A stretch of DNA of 64,000 bases from Blattamonas nauphoetae. Lineage: Eukaryota > Preaxostyla > Oxymonadida. The stretch spans positions 90,496 to 154,495 of the forward strand of contig JARBJD010000175.1 of assembly GCA_033064195.1 (NCBI GenBank), in the 5' to 3' direction. The position numbers and the translations under genes were made by a program. Shown one piece after another: positions 1 to 9,471 of this stretch. The stretch's first letter is position 1, and every line of letters begins with the position of its first letter. The notes beneath the pieces were generated by a model that did not search any database, was not told where the DNA came from, and saw only the letters and a program-made list of their open reading frames with translations.

Positions 1-1
1 G

Positions 2-586
2 TTGTCAGATTGTGAAGACATCCATTCTTGTCTCATTCACCTCATCGAATGTTCATTGTGGCTCTCATCTCTGGATGATCTTGCTCCACTCGAAATTGAA
101 GATAGCGATGAGCACCAAACTGTTCCAGAGACGATTTTTCAGAAAGTTCTCTCTCCTTCTGAGAAGTACATTTGTCATTTGTGCGTCAACCGCTATTCGA
201 TCCTCGATCATGATCAATACACGTATGTTCTGATACTCCTCGGAATCCTCCTCCAAAGCTGTCCGTATCATCAAATGACGATGAAAACTGTTCTGGTTCC
301 GCCTGTCATTCTCGCGATTCCGAGTTGTTTCTCGTTCATCGAAGCTGAAGTCTCAGTGTGGCGATTTCTGGATATCTTGGTCCAATCACAAAGTGAATGG
401 GACGAAATTGGTGATGGTCACCAAGCGTGGAAGAATGTGAGTCGAATGTTGAGAATGGAGGGCATGGAAGATGTGATGGAAGAAAAGCTGGGAAACGACA
501 AAGACGATTTCTATGCTCGAAATATTGTTGCGGACTCGATCGAGTTGAACAATCTGTTTGGCATGAATGTTCCAGAACTGGAATAG
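2..586 (+). CDS. Hypothetical helical-repeat protein, C-terminal part
   Basis: The frame is already open at the left edge of the window, so the N-terminus is missing; it ends at a TAG after ...NVPELE. The protein is rich in leucine and hydrophobic residues in helix-length blocks, with segments such as ILAIPSCFSFIEAEVSVW and a closing stretch GMEDVMEEKLGNDKDDF followed by ADSIELNNLFGMN. The layout suggests HEAT/armadillo-like helices. The motif around SCFSFIE recurs in the captured fragment at 57122-57299 (SRCLSYVG), so this looks like one member of a multicopy host family. No catalytic residues are seen and the function is unknown. It converges on the large minus-strand gene. Confidence 0.6.
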   Translation: MSDCEDIHSCLIHLIECSLWLSSLDDLAPLEIEDSDEHQTVPETIFQKVLSPSEKYICHLCVNRYSILDHDQYTYVLILLGILLQSCPYHQMTMKTVLVPPVILAIPSCFSFIEAEVSVWRFLDILVQSQSEWDEIGDGHQAWKNVSRMLRMEGMEDVMEEKLGNDKDDFYARNIVADSIELNNLFGMNVPELE

Positions 587-1119
587 AAACAGACAAGAAC
601 CAACGAACTGATCACTCAGTTTCAGACTTCTTTCGGAGAAATCTCTTCGTGAGTGGTCTCTGGCGGCTCTGGTATCTCTTCATCCTCCCACATTCTCCCT
701 CCCTCGTCACCACACTCTCCTTCCCTCACTCTCACTGCTCCGAAATTGAAAGTGTCACTGGTGACTCTTCCTCGCTGTTTGTGAATATGTCGTAATTTGC
801 TGATTGTTCAACACAATTGATCCTCTCTTCACGATTCCTTCCGATCATGAGATCACATTTCAGAAACAATTGCTCAATTCTTTTTGTCTTTTTGGAACGA
901 ACCCTTTTAGCCGTTTAGGCCTCCTTTCATCCGAAAATGGAGAAATAATATGTTTGATCAATTGAGAAATACGAAATCTGGGATCACATTTGGATAGATA
1001 GAGTGATATAAAAGCAAGAAAAGATAACGATTGTCAGAAAACTCCCATCTCTCATGTTGTTCTCCAAAAAAAGACTCAAAAAAAGAGAAATGAAAGCACC
1101 CAACCGGTTCACCTGTTCG
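587..1119. other. Convergent intergenic region
   Basis: This stretch lies between two genes that point towards each other. No sustained coding frame, tRNA, or element terminus is visible. It would hold the 3' UTRs and polyadenylation signals of both genes. Confidence 0.5.
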
Positions 1120-1932
1120 TCAGACAGGTGGCAACTCATGTATTGGGTGCGACACACTCCAATCGACATCTTCCTCCTCATCCGACGTGAATGGACGCCC
1201 ATCTTCGCGTTGAGGTTGCAGACTCAGTGTGGCACCTTCCTCTTCCTTCCATTCGCCAAGTTCCAGCGGGGCCGTTGGAAGAGGGAGATCTGTCACACGA
1301 AGCGACTCAAACGGAAGATCTTTCAACATCGACGAGATGGAATCGGCATCGTCAACTTGCGACACTTGTGCTTCCGAACTTTGTTCTTCATCTTTCCCAA
1401 TTCCTTCAACACTCTTGTTCTCATCTTCTGTCTCGTCCTTTTCTCCCAACACGCTTTTCACCGAAGTTGGCGAAAGTGTCGATGCTCTCCTCGACACGAA
1501 ATATGCCTTCCTCGCCCGATACACATTTTGAACCTCTTTCGTAGCAGACACAATCAGATGAGCGGTAGGGAAGAGAGCACGATACGTCGCGGATGAGAGA
1601 GGCAGCGGTGATAGACCGTTGATCACGCGAACATCCACGTAACGACCGCTCGACAGGAGCATAGGAGGACCTGTGTAACTGAATTTCTTCTCGTCTGCCA
1701 CATTCTGTTCGCAATACCGTTGAAACATCTTCATTTCCTCTCGTCGGAACTCTTCCAACATCTGCTTCTGTCCTGATTGCCACACATCCCCAAAATGAAC
1801 ACGTGGAAGGAGGAGATTGTAGGCAGCTGTTACATGATCGGGACTGACGGAAGAATCTTCGCTCGTGTCGAAATCGTTCTTCTTGTGTCCAGCTTCCCAA
1901 AATACAAAACACGATCCACATGACTGATCCAA
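1120..1932 (-). CDS. C-terminal part of the large host gene, in a shifted frame
   Basis: This open frame overlaps the end of the 1830-6101 frame by about 100 bases and reads on in another phase. Its first residues up to about KKNDFDTSED are probably the real continuation after a shift; the rest runs through a globular stretch (SSGRYVDVRVINGLSPLPLS) into an acidic low-complexity tail ending DVDWSVSHPIHELPPV. The two frames read naturally as one protein of about 1,650 residues. A sequencing or assembly error, a true frameshift or an unseen short intron could explain the phase change. Function is unknown. Confidence 0.5.
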   Translation of the reverse strand: MDQSCGSCFVFWEAGHKKNDFDTSEDSSVSPDHVTAAYNLLLPRVHFGDVWQSGQKQMLEEFRREEMKMFQRYCEQNVADEKKFSYTGPPMLLSSGRYVDVRVINGLSPLPLSSATYRALFPTAHLIVSATKEVQNVYRARKAYFVSRRASTLSPTSVKSVLGEKDETEDENKSVEGIGKDEEQSSEAQVSQVDDADSISSMLKDLPFESLRVTDLPLPTAPLELGEWKEEEGATLSLQPQREDGRPFTSDEEEDVDWSVSHPIHELPPV

Positions 1933-4900
1933 GCGAGTGTGAAGTTATCTCCGGGGTTGAGTGCTTTGGGAGCTGGGATTGACGTTGTGAGAGGGTCTGC
2001 CATTGAAGGAGGCTTATTGAGAAGTGAGTGCCCAAATGGAGTGTCGGGATCGCGAAAGAACAGCTCGGGCGACGAAGACACACTCTTTTCGTCAAAATGC
2101 GATGAGTTCGGAGATTTTGGTGGTTCTGTTGATTTCCTCTTTCCTCCCGACTCGGCCAGGAGCTCGTCCGATTTCGACTTGGCCATTTCGTCGTCATCTT
2201 CAGCAACTGTCACAGGGACCAAAGCGTGCAATGGACCCTGAGACTGCACAGCCACCCATTGGAACTCACCGAGTGTGTCGTGCCAGCTTAGCATGTATGT
2301 TTTCTCGTTCAGAAGATACACAACTGTGCTGTTGTCCACAATCATCACGCGTGATCGTCCGATGTAGCAGGTTCGGATTTCGGGAATTGGTGAGAAGATC
2401 GAGCGTTGGCCGTCTGAATTGGTCTCGTTGGGCGATTTGAGCTTCTCTCCTTTCCTCGTCCCTCCTGGTTGTCCTGTGTGTTGAACAGATCCCGTCTGTC
2501 CCGTTTGTGATGAATCTGATGTTGTTCCTGTCTTGGAGGGGTGTGGAGGGAAGTCGAGTATGTCTGAGAGTGGAAGCAGCGTCGACGAGAATCCTCCATG
2601 ATAACATCCCACCAGAATTGCCACTCCGTCCGTCTGAGTGTGGATTCGAGATGGATGTGATCCTGCTGCCGAGTTCGTCGGAACCAGACTGAGAGAGACG
2701 GGAGCAGGCCATGGGATGTTGGGTGATGGCTCGAAGTCCGAGCTGCTGTCGTCTGTGACAACTTCTGGTTCTTCTTCTTGTTTTTTCCCTTCTTCTTGTT
2801 TCTGAGTTTCCGAAGTGGGTGTTGATGAAGAGGTAGAATTGCTTAGAAAAGGTTGTTTCAACCGCTCCAATCCTTTCGCCGCGCTCTGTCTGTCCTTTTC
2901 TGTCACAACCAGCTTGTCAAAGGCCTTGCCCTTCAGTCGCCGATCGAATGTGGTCATCAGAATCGAGACAGGATTGAACTCCAAGTCCATTCTGAACAAC
3001 TCTGTCATTACACAATTCGAAGTGTGGATGTTCCGCAGAAACAATCCACTTTTCGGTCCAACTTCGACGAAAAGGTATTCCCGAAGCTTCTGCCTCTCCT
3101 TCCCAACACAGCCTTCCTTCGGCCCGTCCTTCCCAAACCAATGACGTGACAATCGTTGGAATTCTGCGGCTGGAGATGGTCGGGAGAGATACTGGATGGT
3201 TGGATCGTTCAACGAATCAAACCTGCTCTCGTCCCAATACTGTTCAATCACTCTTTTCGAGTTCATCGCTGTCACGTAGTCATCAGCTCGGAAAAGACGA
3301 ACACTCGGCTCGTCTGCACAGCCAACGAGAAGGAAGGGACGACCGCAGATTGTTGTTGTGGAGAGCGCTGTCACACGAGATGGGAATGTGAGAGTTGAGA
3401 TGTGTTGGAGTTGTGGCTTGGAGATGATATAATTAGGCTTCCCCTTCGCATCTGTCACGTTGACGCCTCGGAGAGACGGTTTTGAGGGAACCCAAAGATG
3501 AACAAACACAGTCGATCCACACGACGCAGCAATCAGATTGTCCGTCACTGACGCCAATTCCAGTTCGACGAATCGGATGCTTCCCATCCAGCCGCGACAT
3601 GGCTCAATGTCTTTCTCGTCGTCTTCAGCTCTCTGTTGTGGGTTGTCCTTCCTTCCTCTCGCTTCCTTCCTCTTCTTTTTCGCTCTCAAATGACAGGGAC
3701 AGACGGAACAGTCGATGTGGTCCAGAAAATAATCAACTTGGTCGATTGTGTGCATCGCTGGCGGTCTCCAACACAATCCTTCCGCCACGTTTGGAAAGAT
3801 GGGTTCAGCCGTGATCGAAAGTGTCGCCCGATTCTTCTCCTTTCCAACCATCACAATCTGCCCTTCGTAGCGAACAGTTGGGACGATTCTGATCTCGCAG
3901 CTTGTAACCTGGACGAGCGCTCCTTGTGCACCAGCGAGTGTCAGTGTGCGATGAAACGAATCCACTCCAACAGATGCGCCGTTGATCACACTCGGATCTT
4001 TCGGTCGAAGGGCCAATTCGGTTGATTTGTATTCGGGGTAGCGGAGAGGAGGGCGGGAGCAGGACGGGGATGACATGGGGAACACGTTGTGGGTGATCAG
4101 ATGATCTGGTGTGAAGGTCTTCTTCAGAATCTCGTCGGATGTTTCCGCAATTGACATCGCTTTTGTGAATGACTCGTTCAACATTGCTAAACGAAGGGCT
4201 TGCTCCTCGTTCATTTGTTTCTTTTCGTATTCTGTGTTTCCTTTGCAGTGTTCAGAGATCAACAGAATCGAATACAGCGACATTCCAGCAAACAGCTTCG
4301 TCGAGAATATTGTCGGGAGTTTATCAAACCATTGCCCGCGCTGCATCGGAACAAGAGAGTGTGCTGATGTCAGAACGTTGATTGAACCAGCCTTGCCAAT
4401 TCCTCCGCCAACCATCAGCGATTGTTCAATTCGATGTCCTTCGCCCATTTGCATCGATAAGAAAGGTGAAACTGTGTGCACAGACATCGGATTTGATGAG
4501 AAGTCATCGCCTTGTGGTACGTTCACAAATGTACCTTTGTCCAAGTTCAGAAGGAGTGGCTGATTTCGGGCCGAGCTTAGGAAGACTTTAGTATCGTATT
4601 TTTTGATGCAAATTTGCGTCCCATCATCCAAATTGATCAAAGGGAGCACAGTGTAATTTGCATCTGCTGAGATCGGGCGGGGAGGAAGGTGGATGTTGGG
4701 GCTTTGACGGATGTAGAAATAAGAGCAGGTGGCCAGGGCTGCTCCTTGAATGTATTTGTCTGGGAAGAATTGTTTCTGTACTTTTCCTTGTATCACTGAA
4801 ATAATCTCCTCTCCACCACCAATAAGAAGTTTTGAGTTGACATCTGAGATCCGATGCTTGTGCGTCGTCTTCGAGGGTGGAACATGGTCCAGTGTCGCTT

Positions 4901-6101
4901 TCACAAAGTAAGAAAAGCTGGGAATGAATATAACGAAGAGTGGAGACACTTCCAGAGGATATCCATACTCAAATCTGTAGAAGTGGTCCAGTGCCGTGTA
5001 CAGCGAAAATCCTGCTGTATCAAACAGTGCAAATGAAGGATGGAGCGAATCTTGTCCTGTTTTGTAACGGTTTGCGTCGAAAATGAGGAGAGGACGGTTG
5101 CTAAGGTCATAAGCGACGAGTATTTCGCGAAGTGTCTGAGCGAATGGCTGTGAGGAATTTGTCGGAAATTCTCTCGCGGATGGATGATGTATGTGTGGAG
5201 TGATGGAGGACTGGTCGATTTGTGGGGTTTCTGTGTTGATCGGCCTCGAATGTTCCGACACGTTGAGAGCTTCAAGAAGATCTGACAGTTGCGGAAGGCC
5301 AAAATTGTCTAAGCTCGTCCGCGTGAAGTGTTGAACTGTCTGTTTTAAAAGATTCGCGTCGGGCACCGAAAGCAGAAGTGATGTAGTTGGTGGAACAGAG
5401 AAGAGGAAGAACTCATGGAATTGGAGGGTATGTTCTGAAAAATTGAGAATCACTTCACAAAGTGACAATGTCAACCCTGTGTCGCATAGAAGCAAGCCTC
5501 GAGCGCTGTTCAAAGTCTCACAGGGAGGCGATGGAAGTTCGCATTCAGCGGTGAATGTTTGGAGGTGTTTTGGATGGTGGGGGACATACGAGGAGATCTG
5601 ATGATAGATTGGAAAGTCAGGCAAGGTCATTGATGAGAGAAAGATGATATCTCTGATTCTTGTGATTACATCGAAGAATCTGAGAATGTTACGTTGTCCA
5701 TTCCATTTCCGGTCTTCAGAATCAACAAAGACAAATGTTTCGGCAAATGCAAAACACAAAGAGTCATTGGAGCTCTCTTCGTTTCTGAAATGCCACGTAT
5801 CTTCCATGCCATTTCGAAGATGGATGTTCATTTCGTGAGGGAGACGGAGCGCTTCTCTCACTTTATCCGCGGCTGTCAGGGGCGAAGATCGAAAATGGGT
5901 CAACCAACGGGCATCTGGACCATCGTATCGAATTCCAACCAAAATGTCTTCGACAAGAAGAAGTGCTCGGAAGGAGATGAGAGGAATTAGAACGCCATTG
6001 GTGGAAGTCGTCCGCGAATCATCATCTTCATTCACTGTTGTTTGTTGGTCTTCTTTTGGAACTGAGAAATACCACGGTGATGAATTGGCAATGAACGTCA
6101 T
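1830..6101 (-). CDS. Very large hypothetical protein with beta-propeller-like stretches
   Basis: The chosen start is MTFIANSSPW; the frame stays open 66 codons further upstream, but that part looks like untranslated or intronic sequence. About 1,420 residues follow in this frame. WD-like strands include AASCGSTVFVHLWVPS (about residue 860) and LLVGCADEPSVRLFRADD (about 925). A CxC plus basic patch (SVCPCHLRAKKKRKEARG) lies near 800, a charged low-complexity linker (QKQEEGKKQEEEPE) near 1100, and another beta-rich segment (RVMIVDNSTVVYLLNEKTY) near 1250. This could be a scaffold of the WD40 or CPSF-A/DDB1 type, but no family is firmly recognised. The last part is in another frame (1120-1932). 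Confidence 0.7.
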   Translation of the reverse strand: MTFIANSSPWYFSVPKEDQQTTVNEDDDSRTTSTNGVLIPLISFRALLLVEDILVGIRYDGPDARWLTHFRSSPLTAADKVREALRLPHEMNIHLRNGMEDTWHFRNEESSNDSLCFAFAETFVFVDSEDRKWNGQRNILRFFDVITRIRDIIFLSSMTLPDFPIYHQISSYVPHHPKHLQTFTAECELPSPPCETLNSARGLLLCDTGLTLSLCEVILNFSEHTLQFHEFFLFSVPPTTSLLLSVPDANLLKQTVQHFTRTSLDNFGLPQLSDLLEALNVSEHSRPINTETPQIDQSSITPHIHHPSAREFPTNSSQPFAQTLREILVAYDLSNRPLLIFDANRYKTGQDSLHPSFALFDTAGFSLYTALDHFYRFEYGYPLEVSPLFVIFIPSFSYFVKATLDHVPPSKTTHKHRISDVNSKLLIGGGEEIISVIQGKVQKQFFPDKYIQGAALATCSYFYIRQSPNIHLPPRPISADANYTVLPLINLDDGTQICIKKYDTKVFLSSARNQPLLLNLDKGTFVNVPQGDDFSSNPMSVHTVSPFLSMQMGEGHRIEQSLMVGGGIGKAGSINVLTSAHSLVPMQRGQWFDKLPTIFSTKLFAGMSLYSILLISEHCKGNTEYEKKQMNEEQALRLAMLNESFTKAMSIAETSDEILKKTFTPDHLITHNVFPMSSPSCSRPPLRYPEYKSTELALRPKDPSVINGASVGVDSFHRTLTLAGAQGALVQVTSCEIRIVPTVRYEGQIVMVGKEKNRATLSITAEPIFPNVAEGLCWRPPAMHTIDQVDYFLDHIDCSVCPCHLRAKKKRKEARGRKDNPQQRAEDDEKDIEPCRGWMGSIRFVELELASVTDNLIAASCGSTVFVHLWVPSKPSLRGVNVTDAKGKPNYIISKPQLQHISTLTFPSRVTALSTTTICGRPFLLVGCADEPSVRLFRADDYVTAMNSKRVIEQYWDESRFDSLNDPTIQYLSRPSPAAEFQRLSRHWFGKDGPKEGCVGKERQKLREYLFVEVGPKSGLFLRNIHTSNCVMTELFRMDLEFNPVSILMTTFDRRLKGKAFDKLVVTEKDRQSAAKGLERLKQPFLSNSTSSSTPTSETQKQEEGKKQEEEPEVVTDDSSSDFEPSPNIPWPAPVSLSLVPTNSAAGSHPSRIHTQTDGVAILVGCYHGGFSSTLLPLSDILDFPPHPSKTGTTSDSSQTGQTGSVQHTGQPGGTRKGEKLKSPNETNSDGQRSIFSPIPEIRTCYIGRSRVMIVDNSTVVYLLNEKTYMLSWHDTLGEFQWVAVQSQGPLHALVPVTVAEDDDEMAKSKSDELLAESGGKRKSTEPPKSPNSSHFDEKSVSSSPELFFRDPDTPFGHSLLNKPPSMADPLTTSIPAPKALNPGDNFTLAWISHVDRVLYFGKLDTRRTISTRAKILPSVPIM

Positions 6102-6156
6102 TTTAACATTAAACCCGATTGACTGGAAAATCACTAAAAAAAGATGAGTACTGTTT

Positions 6157-6805
6157 CTATCCGAAATCTTCGCTTTTTGGGATGCATTTGAAACGGTTTG
6201 ATTGCTTGATCGAGAGAACCAGATGCGAGCGGAAAGAAGAAATGATGATTCCATTGCAGAAATAGCCAGTCTCCGTGAACTGTAACAACCAACAGGCAAT
6301 CAAGGCTGATGAAATAATCCTCTTAAAGGGAGAAAAAGCAGACCTGTGGGGGTGCTGAGAGGTTTTGATGAACTCAACTGGCCGATACGTTTCACAATGC
6401 TGGACGAACACAAAAGTGTCTTTGCTTTCGTCAAAATTGTATAGGGTAAGCATTGAACGCTGAGGAAGAGGTGAATCATCGAGATAAGTGTCAGACTTTG
6501 GATAGAACCAATGTTTCAAAATTCTGGCTCATGAATCGACCAATAGCCATGGATGTGATCTCCCCCGCTGTGGCAATCTGCTCAAACATAACTGAATCAT
6601 ATTTCAATTTTGATTGCATCTCATCATGAAGTTGACTTGCACTGAAGGGTCGATCAACAGAATTGAACAAATTTTTGTTGATTACCAACAAAATTGTCAT
6701 AATATACGCGTAATCAGAAATTACCCCGATTTTTTCTATACTGGCCTGACCGAGTCTTTTGGTTCTGTCAGTGTCACTCCTCTTTTCATCAAAGGGTCTG
6801 ATCAA
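6157..6805 (-). pseudogene. Small hypothetical gene in two overlapping frames
   Basis: Two minus-strand frames overlap at 6491-6519. The upstream one (MIRPFDEKRSDTDRTKRLGQ...) and the downstream one (...YPKSDTYLDDSPLPQRS) read as one protein if a single frame change is allowed near 6505. A possible intron with GT...TTACAG ends lies at roughly 6284-6345, so this could also be the 5' exon set of the large gene downstream. No domain is recognised. Confidence 0.35.
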
Positions 6806-6946
6806 CTGTGTACTCAGAAATATGGTTGAAACAAATACTACAATGTCTTAATCTCCACTACACCCTGGGCAGGAAGATGAAAATGTCAGAAGGCTCACGA
6901 CAGTTCTGATCGACCCAGAGTCGACGTTCGCCCCTGTCCGTCTCTA

Positions 6947-7301
6947 CAGGGTGGCCCAGAAGTAGTCTAACCGTATGGGTCGATCACTTCTTGTCGAACA
7001 AAATCCGTTGACACCAATCGTCTTTCTCCTCATTACAATGCTTCTAAATTTAACTTCTTTTCATTTCACCACTGTTTCGTTGATCAACAATCCTTGTCAG
7101 CTCAAGAAAGGAGTGTTCAAAAAATGGAGTCAGTCCCGTTTCATGAGATCCATTGAGACTACAGTCGAGGAAGCACTTGTGAAATGAAAAGAAGGGAAAT
7201 TTAGAAGCATAGGAAAGAAGAGAAAGTCGATTGACGTCAATTGCACATGATCGAAGAAAAGTGATCGACCCATACAGTTAGACTACTTCTGGGCCACCCT
7301 G
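6947..7301. mobile_element. Mariner-type MITE (355 bp) with TA target duplication
   Basis: The left end reads CAGGGTGGCCCAGAAGTA and the right end is its inverse; the match extends about 45 bp with one or two mismatches. TA dinucleotides flank it at 6945-6946 and 7302-7303. Further inside, 7040-7075 and 7167-7200 also pair (TGCTTCTAAATTT), so most of the element folds back on itself. The terminus fits the Tc1/mariner superfamily. It carries no transposase. The paralogous copy near 9270-9290 has the unoccupied site (GTCTCTATTCC), which confirms the insertion. Confidence 0.9.
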
Positions 7302-7512
7302 TATTCCATTCATTCGTCATGATACCTTTTTTCATCTCCTCTGTTCACACAAATATCAAGTGCGGATGACTGTGGATTTAAACAACACTTCTGGTCAGAT
7401 AGAAGATGACTATGCAAGCTGAGACTGCGAAGAAGACAACCATGAGGAACAAGCGGAAGAAGAGAACGAAGAGAAAGAAGACAACGTGTTCGATGATCAA
7501 TTTGAGGAAGAG

Positions 7513-9003
7513 ATGTCTGAAGATGTTGCGAATGCACTAGAAGATGCTGGAGAAGTGGAGGGACAGGATGGTTTGGACGCTGAATGCGAAAATGAAGAAT
7601 TGAGAGAAGAACGATTTGAAAGCGAAATCTTGGAGTCTGAACATGGAGATTTGGAGGAGGATCAAAATGTCGACGAAGAAGAAGCTGAAGATGAAGGAGA
7701 TGTCGATCCAGAACAGTCGATACAACCAGAAGATAATGATAACGGAAACATGGAAGGATCCGACACAGAACAAGCAAATGGTGAAGATGAGGAGCTGGAA
7801 GGCGGATATGATGAACAATTCGACGAAGGATCGGAAGGGGAACAGGCGCAAGATGAATCGTCGAAACCGATCGAAGTGGACAACGACATTGACAAAGACA
7901 CTCATCCCGAAGAACATGCGGATGATGCTGACGGAACGATCGAAGCTGAGGAACAAGAAGATGAGGAGGAAGGGAAAGAAATGGAGGAGGAAATCGAAGA
8001 GGCTGAAAAAGTAGCAGATGAGGATGGAAATGACGAACAAGAAGACGCAGATGCTGAAGTGAAGGGCGATGTGGAGACACAGGAGAAGAATGAAGGGGAT
8101 GAAGAATGTGATGATGATGAACCAGATGGACAAGACGACGGATCTGACCACGACGAAGAAGAAAGAAAAGAAGAAGAAATTGAAGATGATGGGAACATCG
8201 ATGAAGAGAAGGACGCTGAAGCTGACGAGGTGGTTTGCACACGCACATTTGAACGGGAAGCGCCGGATGAGTTTGGGGAGGGAAAGGCTGAAGAATCAGA
8301 AGAGGATAAGACTGATGGAGATGCGGAAAACGATGAAAATGAGGAAATTTCAGACATTGCAGTGGACATGAAGGACGAGTACGACCAACCAGACGATATC
8401 CAATCACCCGATACCACTGATCAAGATATTGATGAAAAGGACGATGAGATGGAAGGAAAAAGCGAAGTATCTGACGATGAAGGCGGAAAGGATGAGTTGG
8501 AGGAGGAGGGAGCAGCTGAAGATGGAAACGATGAGGAGGGTGAGATCGAAACTCTGTCGTTTCCTCCTTCCACCCAGAACGACAAGACCGACCCAAATGT
8601 GACCGAAAACGACAATGAAGATGATAAAACGGATGATACTGCCTATCTGCAGGATAATGAAGAAAACGAAGAAAAGATAACGAAAGACGTTTCGCAACCC
8701 GATCACGAAGACGCGGAAGAGGAGAACGAAGAAAAAGAGGAAGAAATGAAGGAAGACGATGAAGTGAATGATGCTGAAGCAGAATTTGGTGAAGGTGACG
8801 CAGAAGACGAAGAAAAAGGTGAAACTGAAGGAAATTGGGAAGAGAAGGAAGAAGAAGGAAAAGAGGAAGCTGAAGGTGACCATTTCACAAGACACTCTCG
8901 ATTAATGTATTTTCAGAGAATCATCTGTATTTTAGGGCCCACATTCGAAAGACAATCTCGATCAAACCAGTCTTTTTCTTCTAAGAAGACTCAGGAAAAA
9001 TGA
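7513..9003 (+). CDS. Highly acidic E/D-rich protein, copy 1
   Basis: The first in-frame ATG gives MSEDVANALEDAGEVEG; the acidic frame is open from 7423, where it meets a TGA, so an upstream exon is possible. Nearly half of the residues are E or D, with clusters such as EEEGKEMEEEIEEAEK. The more ordered island DEYDQPDDIQSPDTTDQDI (8369-8425) is preserved exactly in copy 2. Only the C-terminal end (about 8880-9003) is non-acidic, and an AG-ended intron (GTGACC...TTTTCAG, about 8875-8925) could remove part of it. It could be a histone-binding or chaperone-like acidic protein, but low complexity forbids a family call. Confidence 0.55.
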   Translation: MSEDVANALEDAGEVEGQDGLDAECENEELREERFESEILESEHGDLEEDQNVDEEEAEDEGDVDPEQSIQPEDNDNGNMEGSDTEQANGEDEELEGGYDEQFDEGSEGEQAQDESSKPIEVDNDIDKDTHPEEHADDADGTIEAEEQEDEEEGKEMEEEIEEAEKVADEDGNDEQEDADAEVKGDVETQEKNEGDEECDDDEPDGQDDGSDHDEEERKEEEIEDDGNIDEEKDAEADEVVCTRTFEREAPDEFGEGKAEESEEDKTDGDAENDENEEISDIAVDMKDEYDQPDDIQSPDTTDQDIDEKDDEMEGKSEVSDDEGGKDELEEEGAAEDGNDEEGEIETLSFPPSTQNDKTDPNVTENDNEDDKTDDTAYLQDNEENEEKITKDVSQPDHEDAEEENEEKEEEMKEDDEVNDAEAEFGEGDAEDEEKGETEGNWEEKEEEGKEEAEGDHFTRHSRLMYFQRIICILGPTFERQSRSNQSFSSKKTQEK

Positions 9004-9149
9004 GAGAGGACGGCTCCTCTTTCGTGAGAATTGGGAGACAGAAATGTCATTTTACTCAAATTCTCTTCAATCACTGACTTTCATGCCGTTGAAAGTCATT
9101 TTTGGAGATCTTCGTGAAACGCTTGATCAGATCTCACCCATAATTTGAA

Positions 9150-9228
9150 AACTCTCGGTCACTGACCGTCACCACTTTGAGGCCAAAAGTGACTCGGTCA
9201 CCCCGGTCACCCCGGTCACGCCAGTATA
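9150..9228 (-). repeat. Terminus of a hAT-like element (TATACTGG end)
   Basis: Read on the minus strand, the end is TATACTGG followed by GTGACCGGGG repeats and GACGGTCAGTGACCG. The same order is found at 42194-42270, and a related CGGTCAGTGACCGG pattern lies inside the right end of the 10466-12691 element. The other end was not found, so this is a solo or truncated end. The stretch 9004-9149 between the gene and this end shows no gene. Confidence 0.5.
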
Positions 9229-9471
9229 GCTTCATCCTGTCCTGAATCTTGTTCACCGTCTCTATTCCATTCTTTCGTCACGATACCAGTATCTCCTCTA
9301 TTCACACAACTATCAAGTGCATATGACTCGGATGATTTAATCCCTACTTCTGGTCGGATCGAATATGAATATGCAAGCTGAGACCGCGAAGAAGGCAACA
9401 ATGCGAAACAAGCGGAAGAAAAGAAAGAAGAGAAAGAAAACAACGTGTACGATGATCAATTTGAGGAAGAG

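Noticed and set aside
7310-8596. Long antisense frames across the acidic gene (H/L/R-rich or S/F-rich)
   Set aside because: Antisense of GAA/GAG/GAT repeats lacks stops by composition; no motif and no start context.
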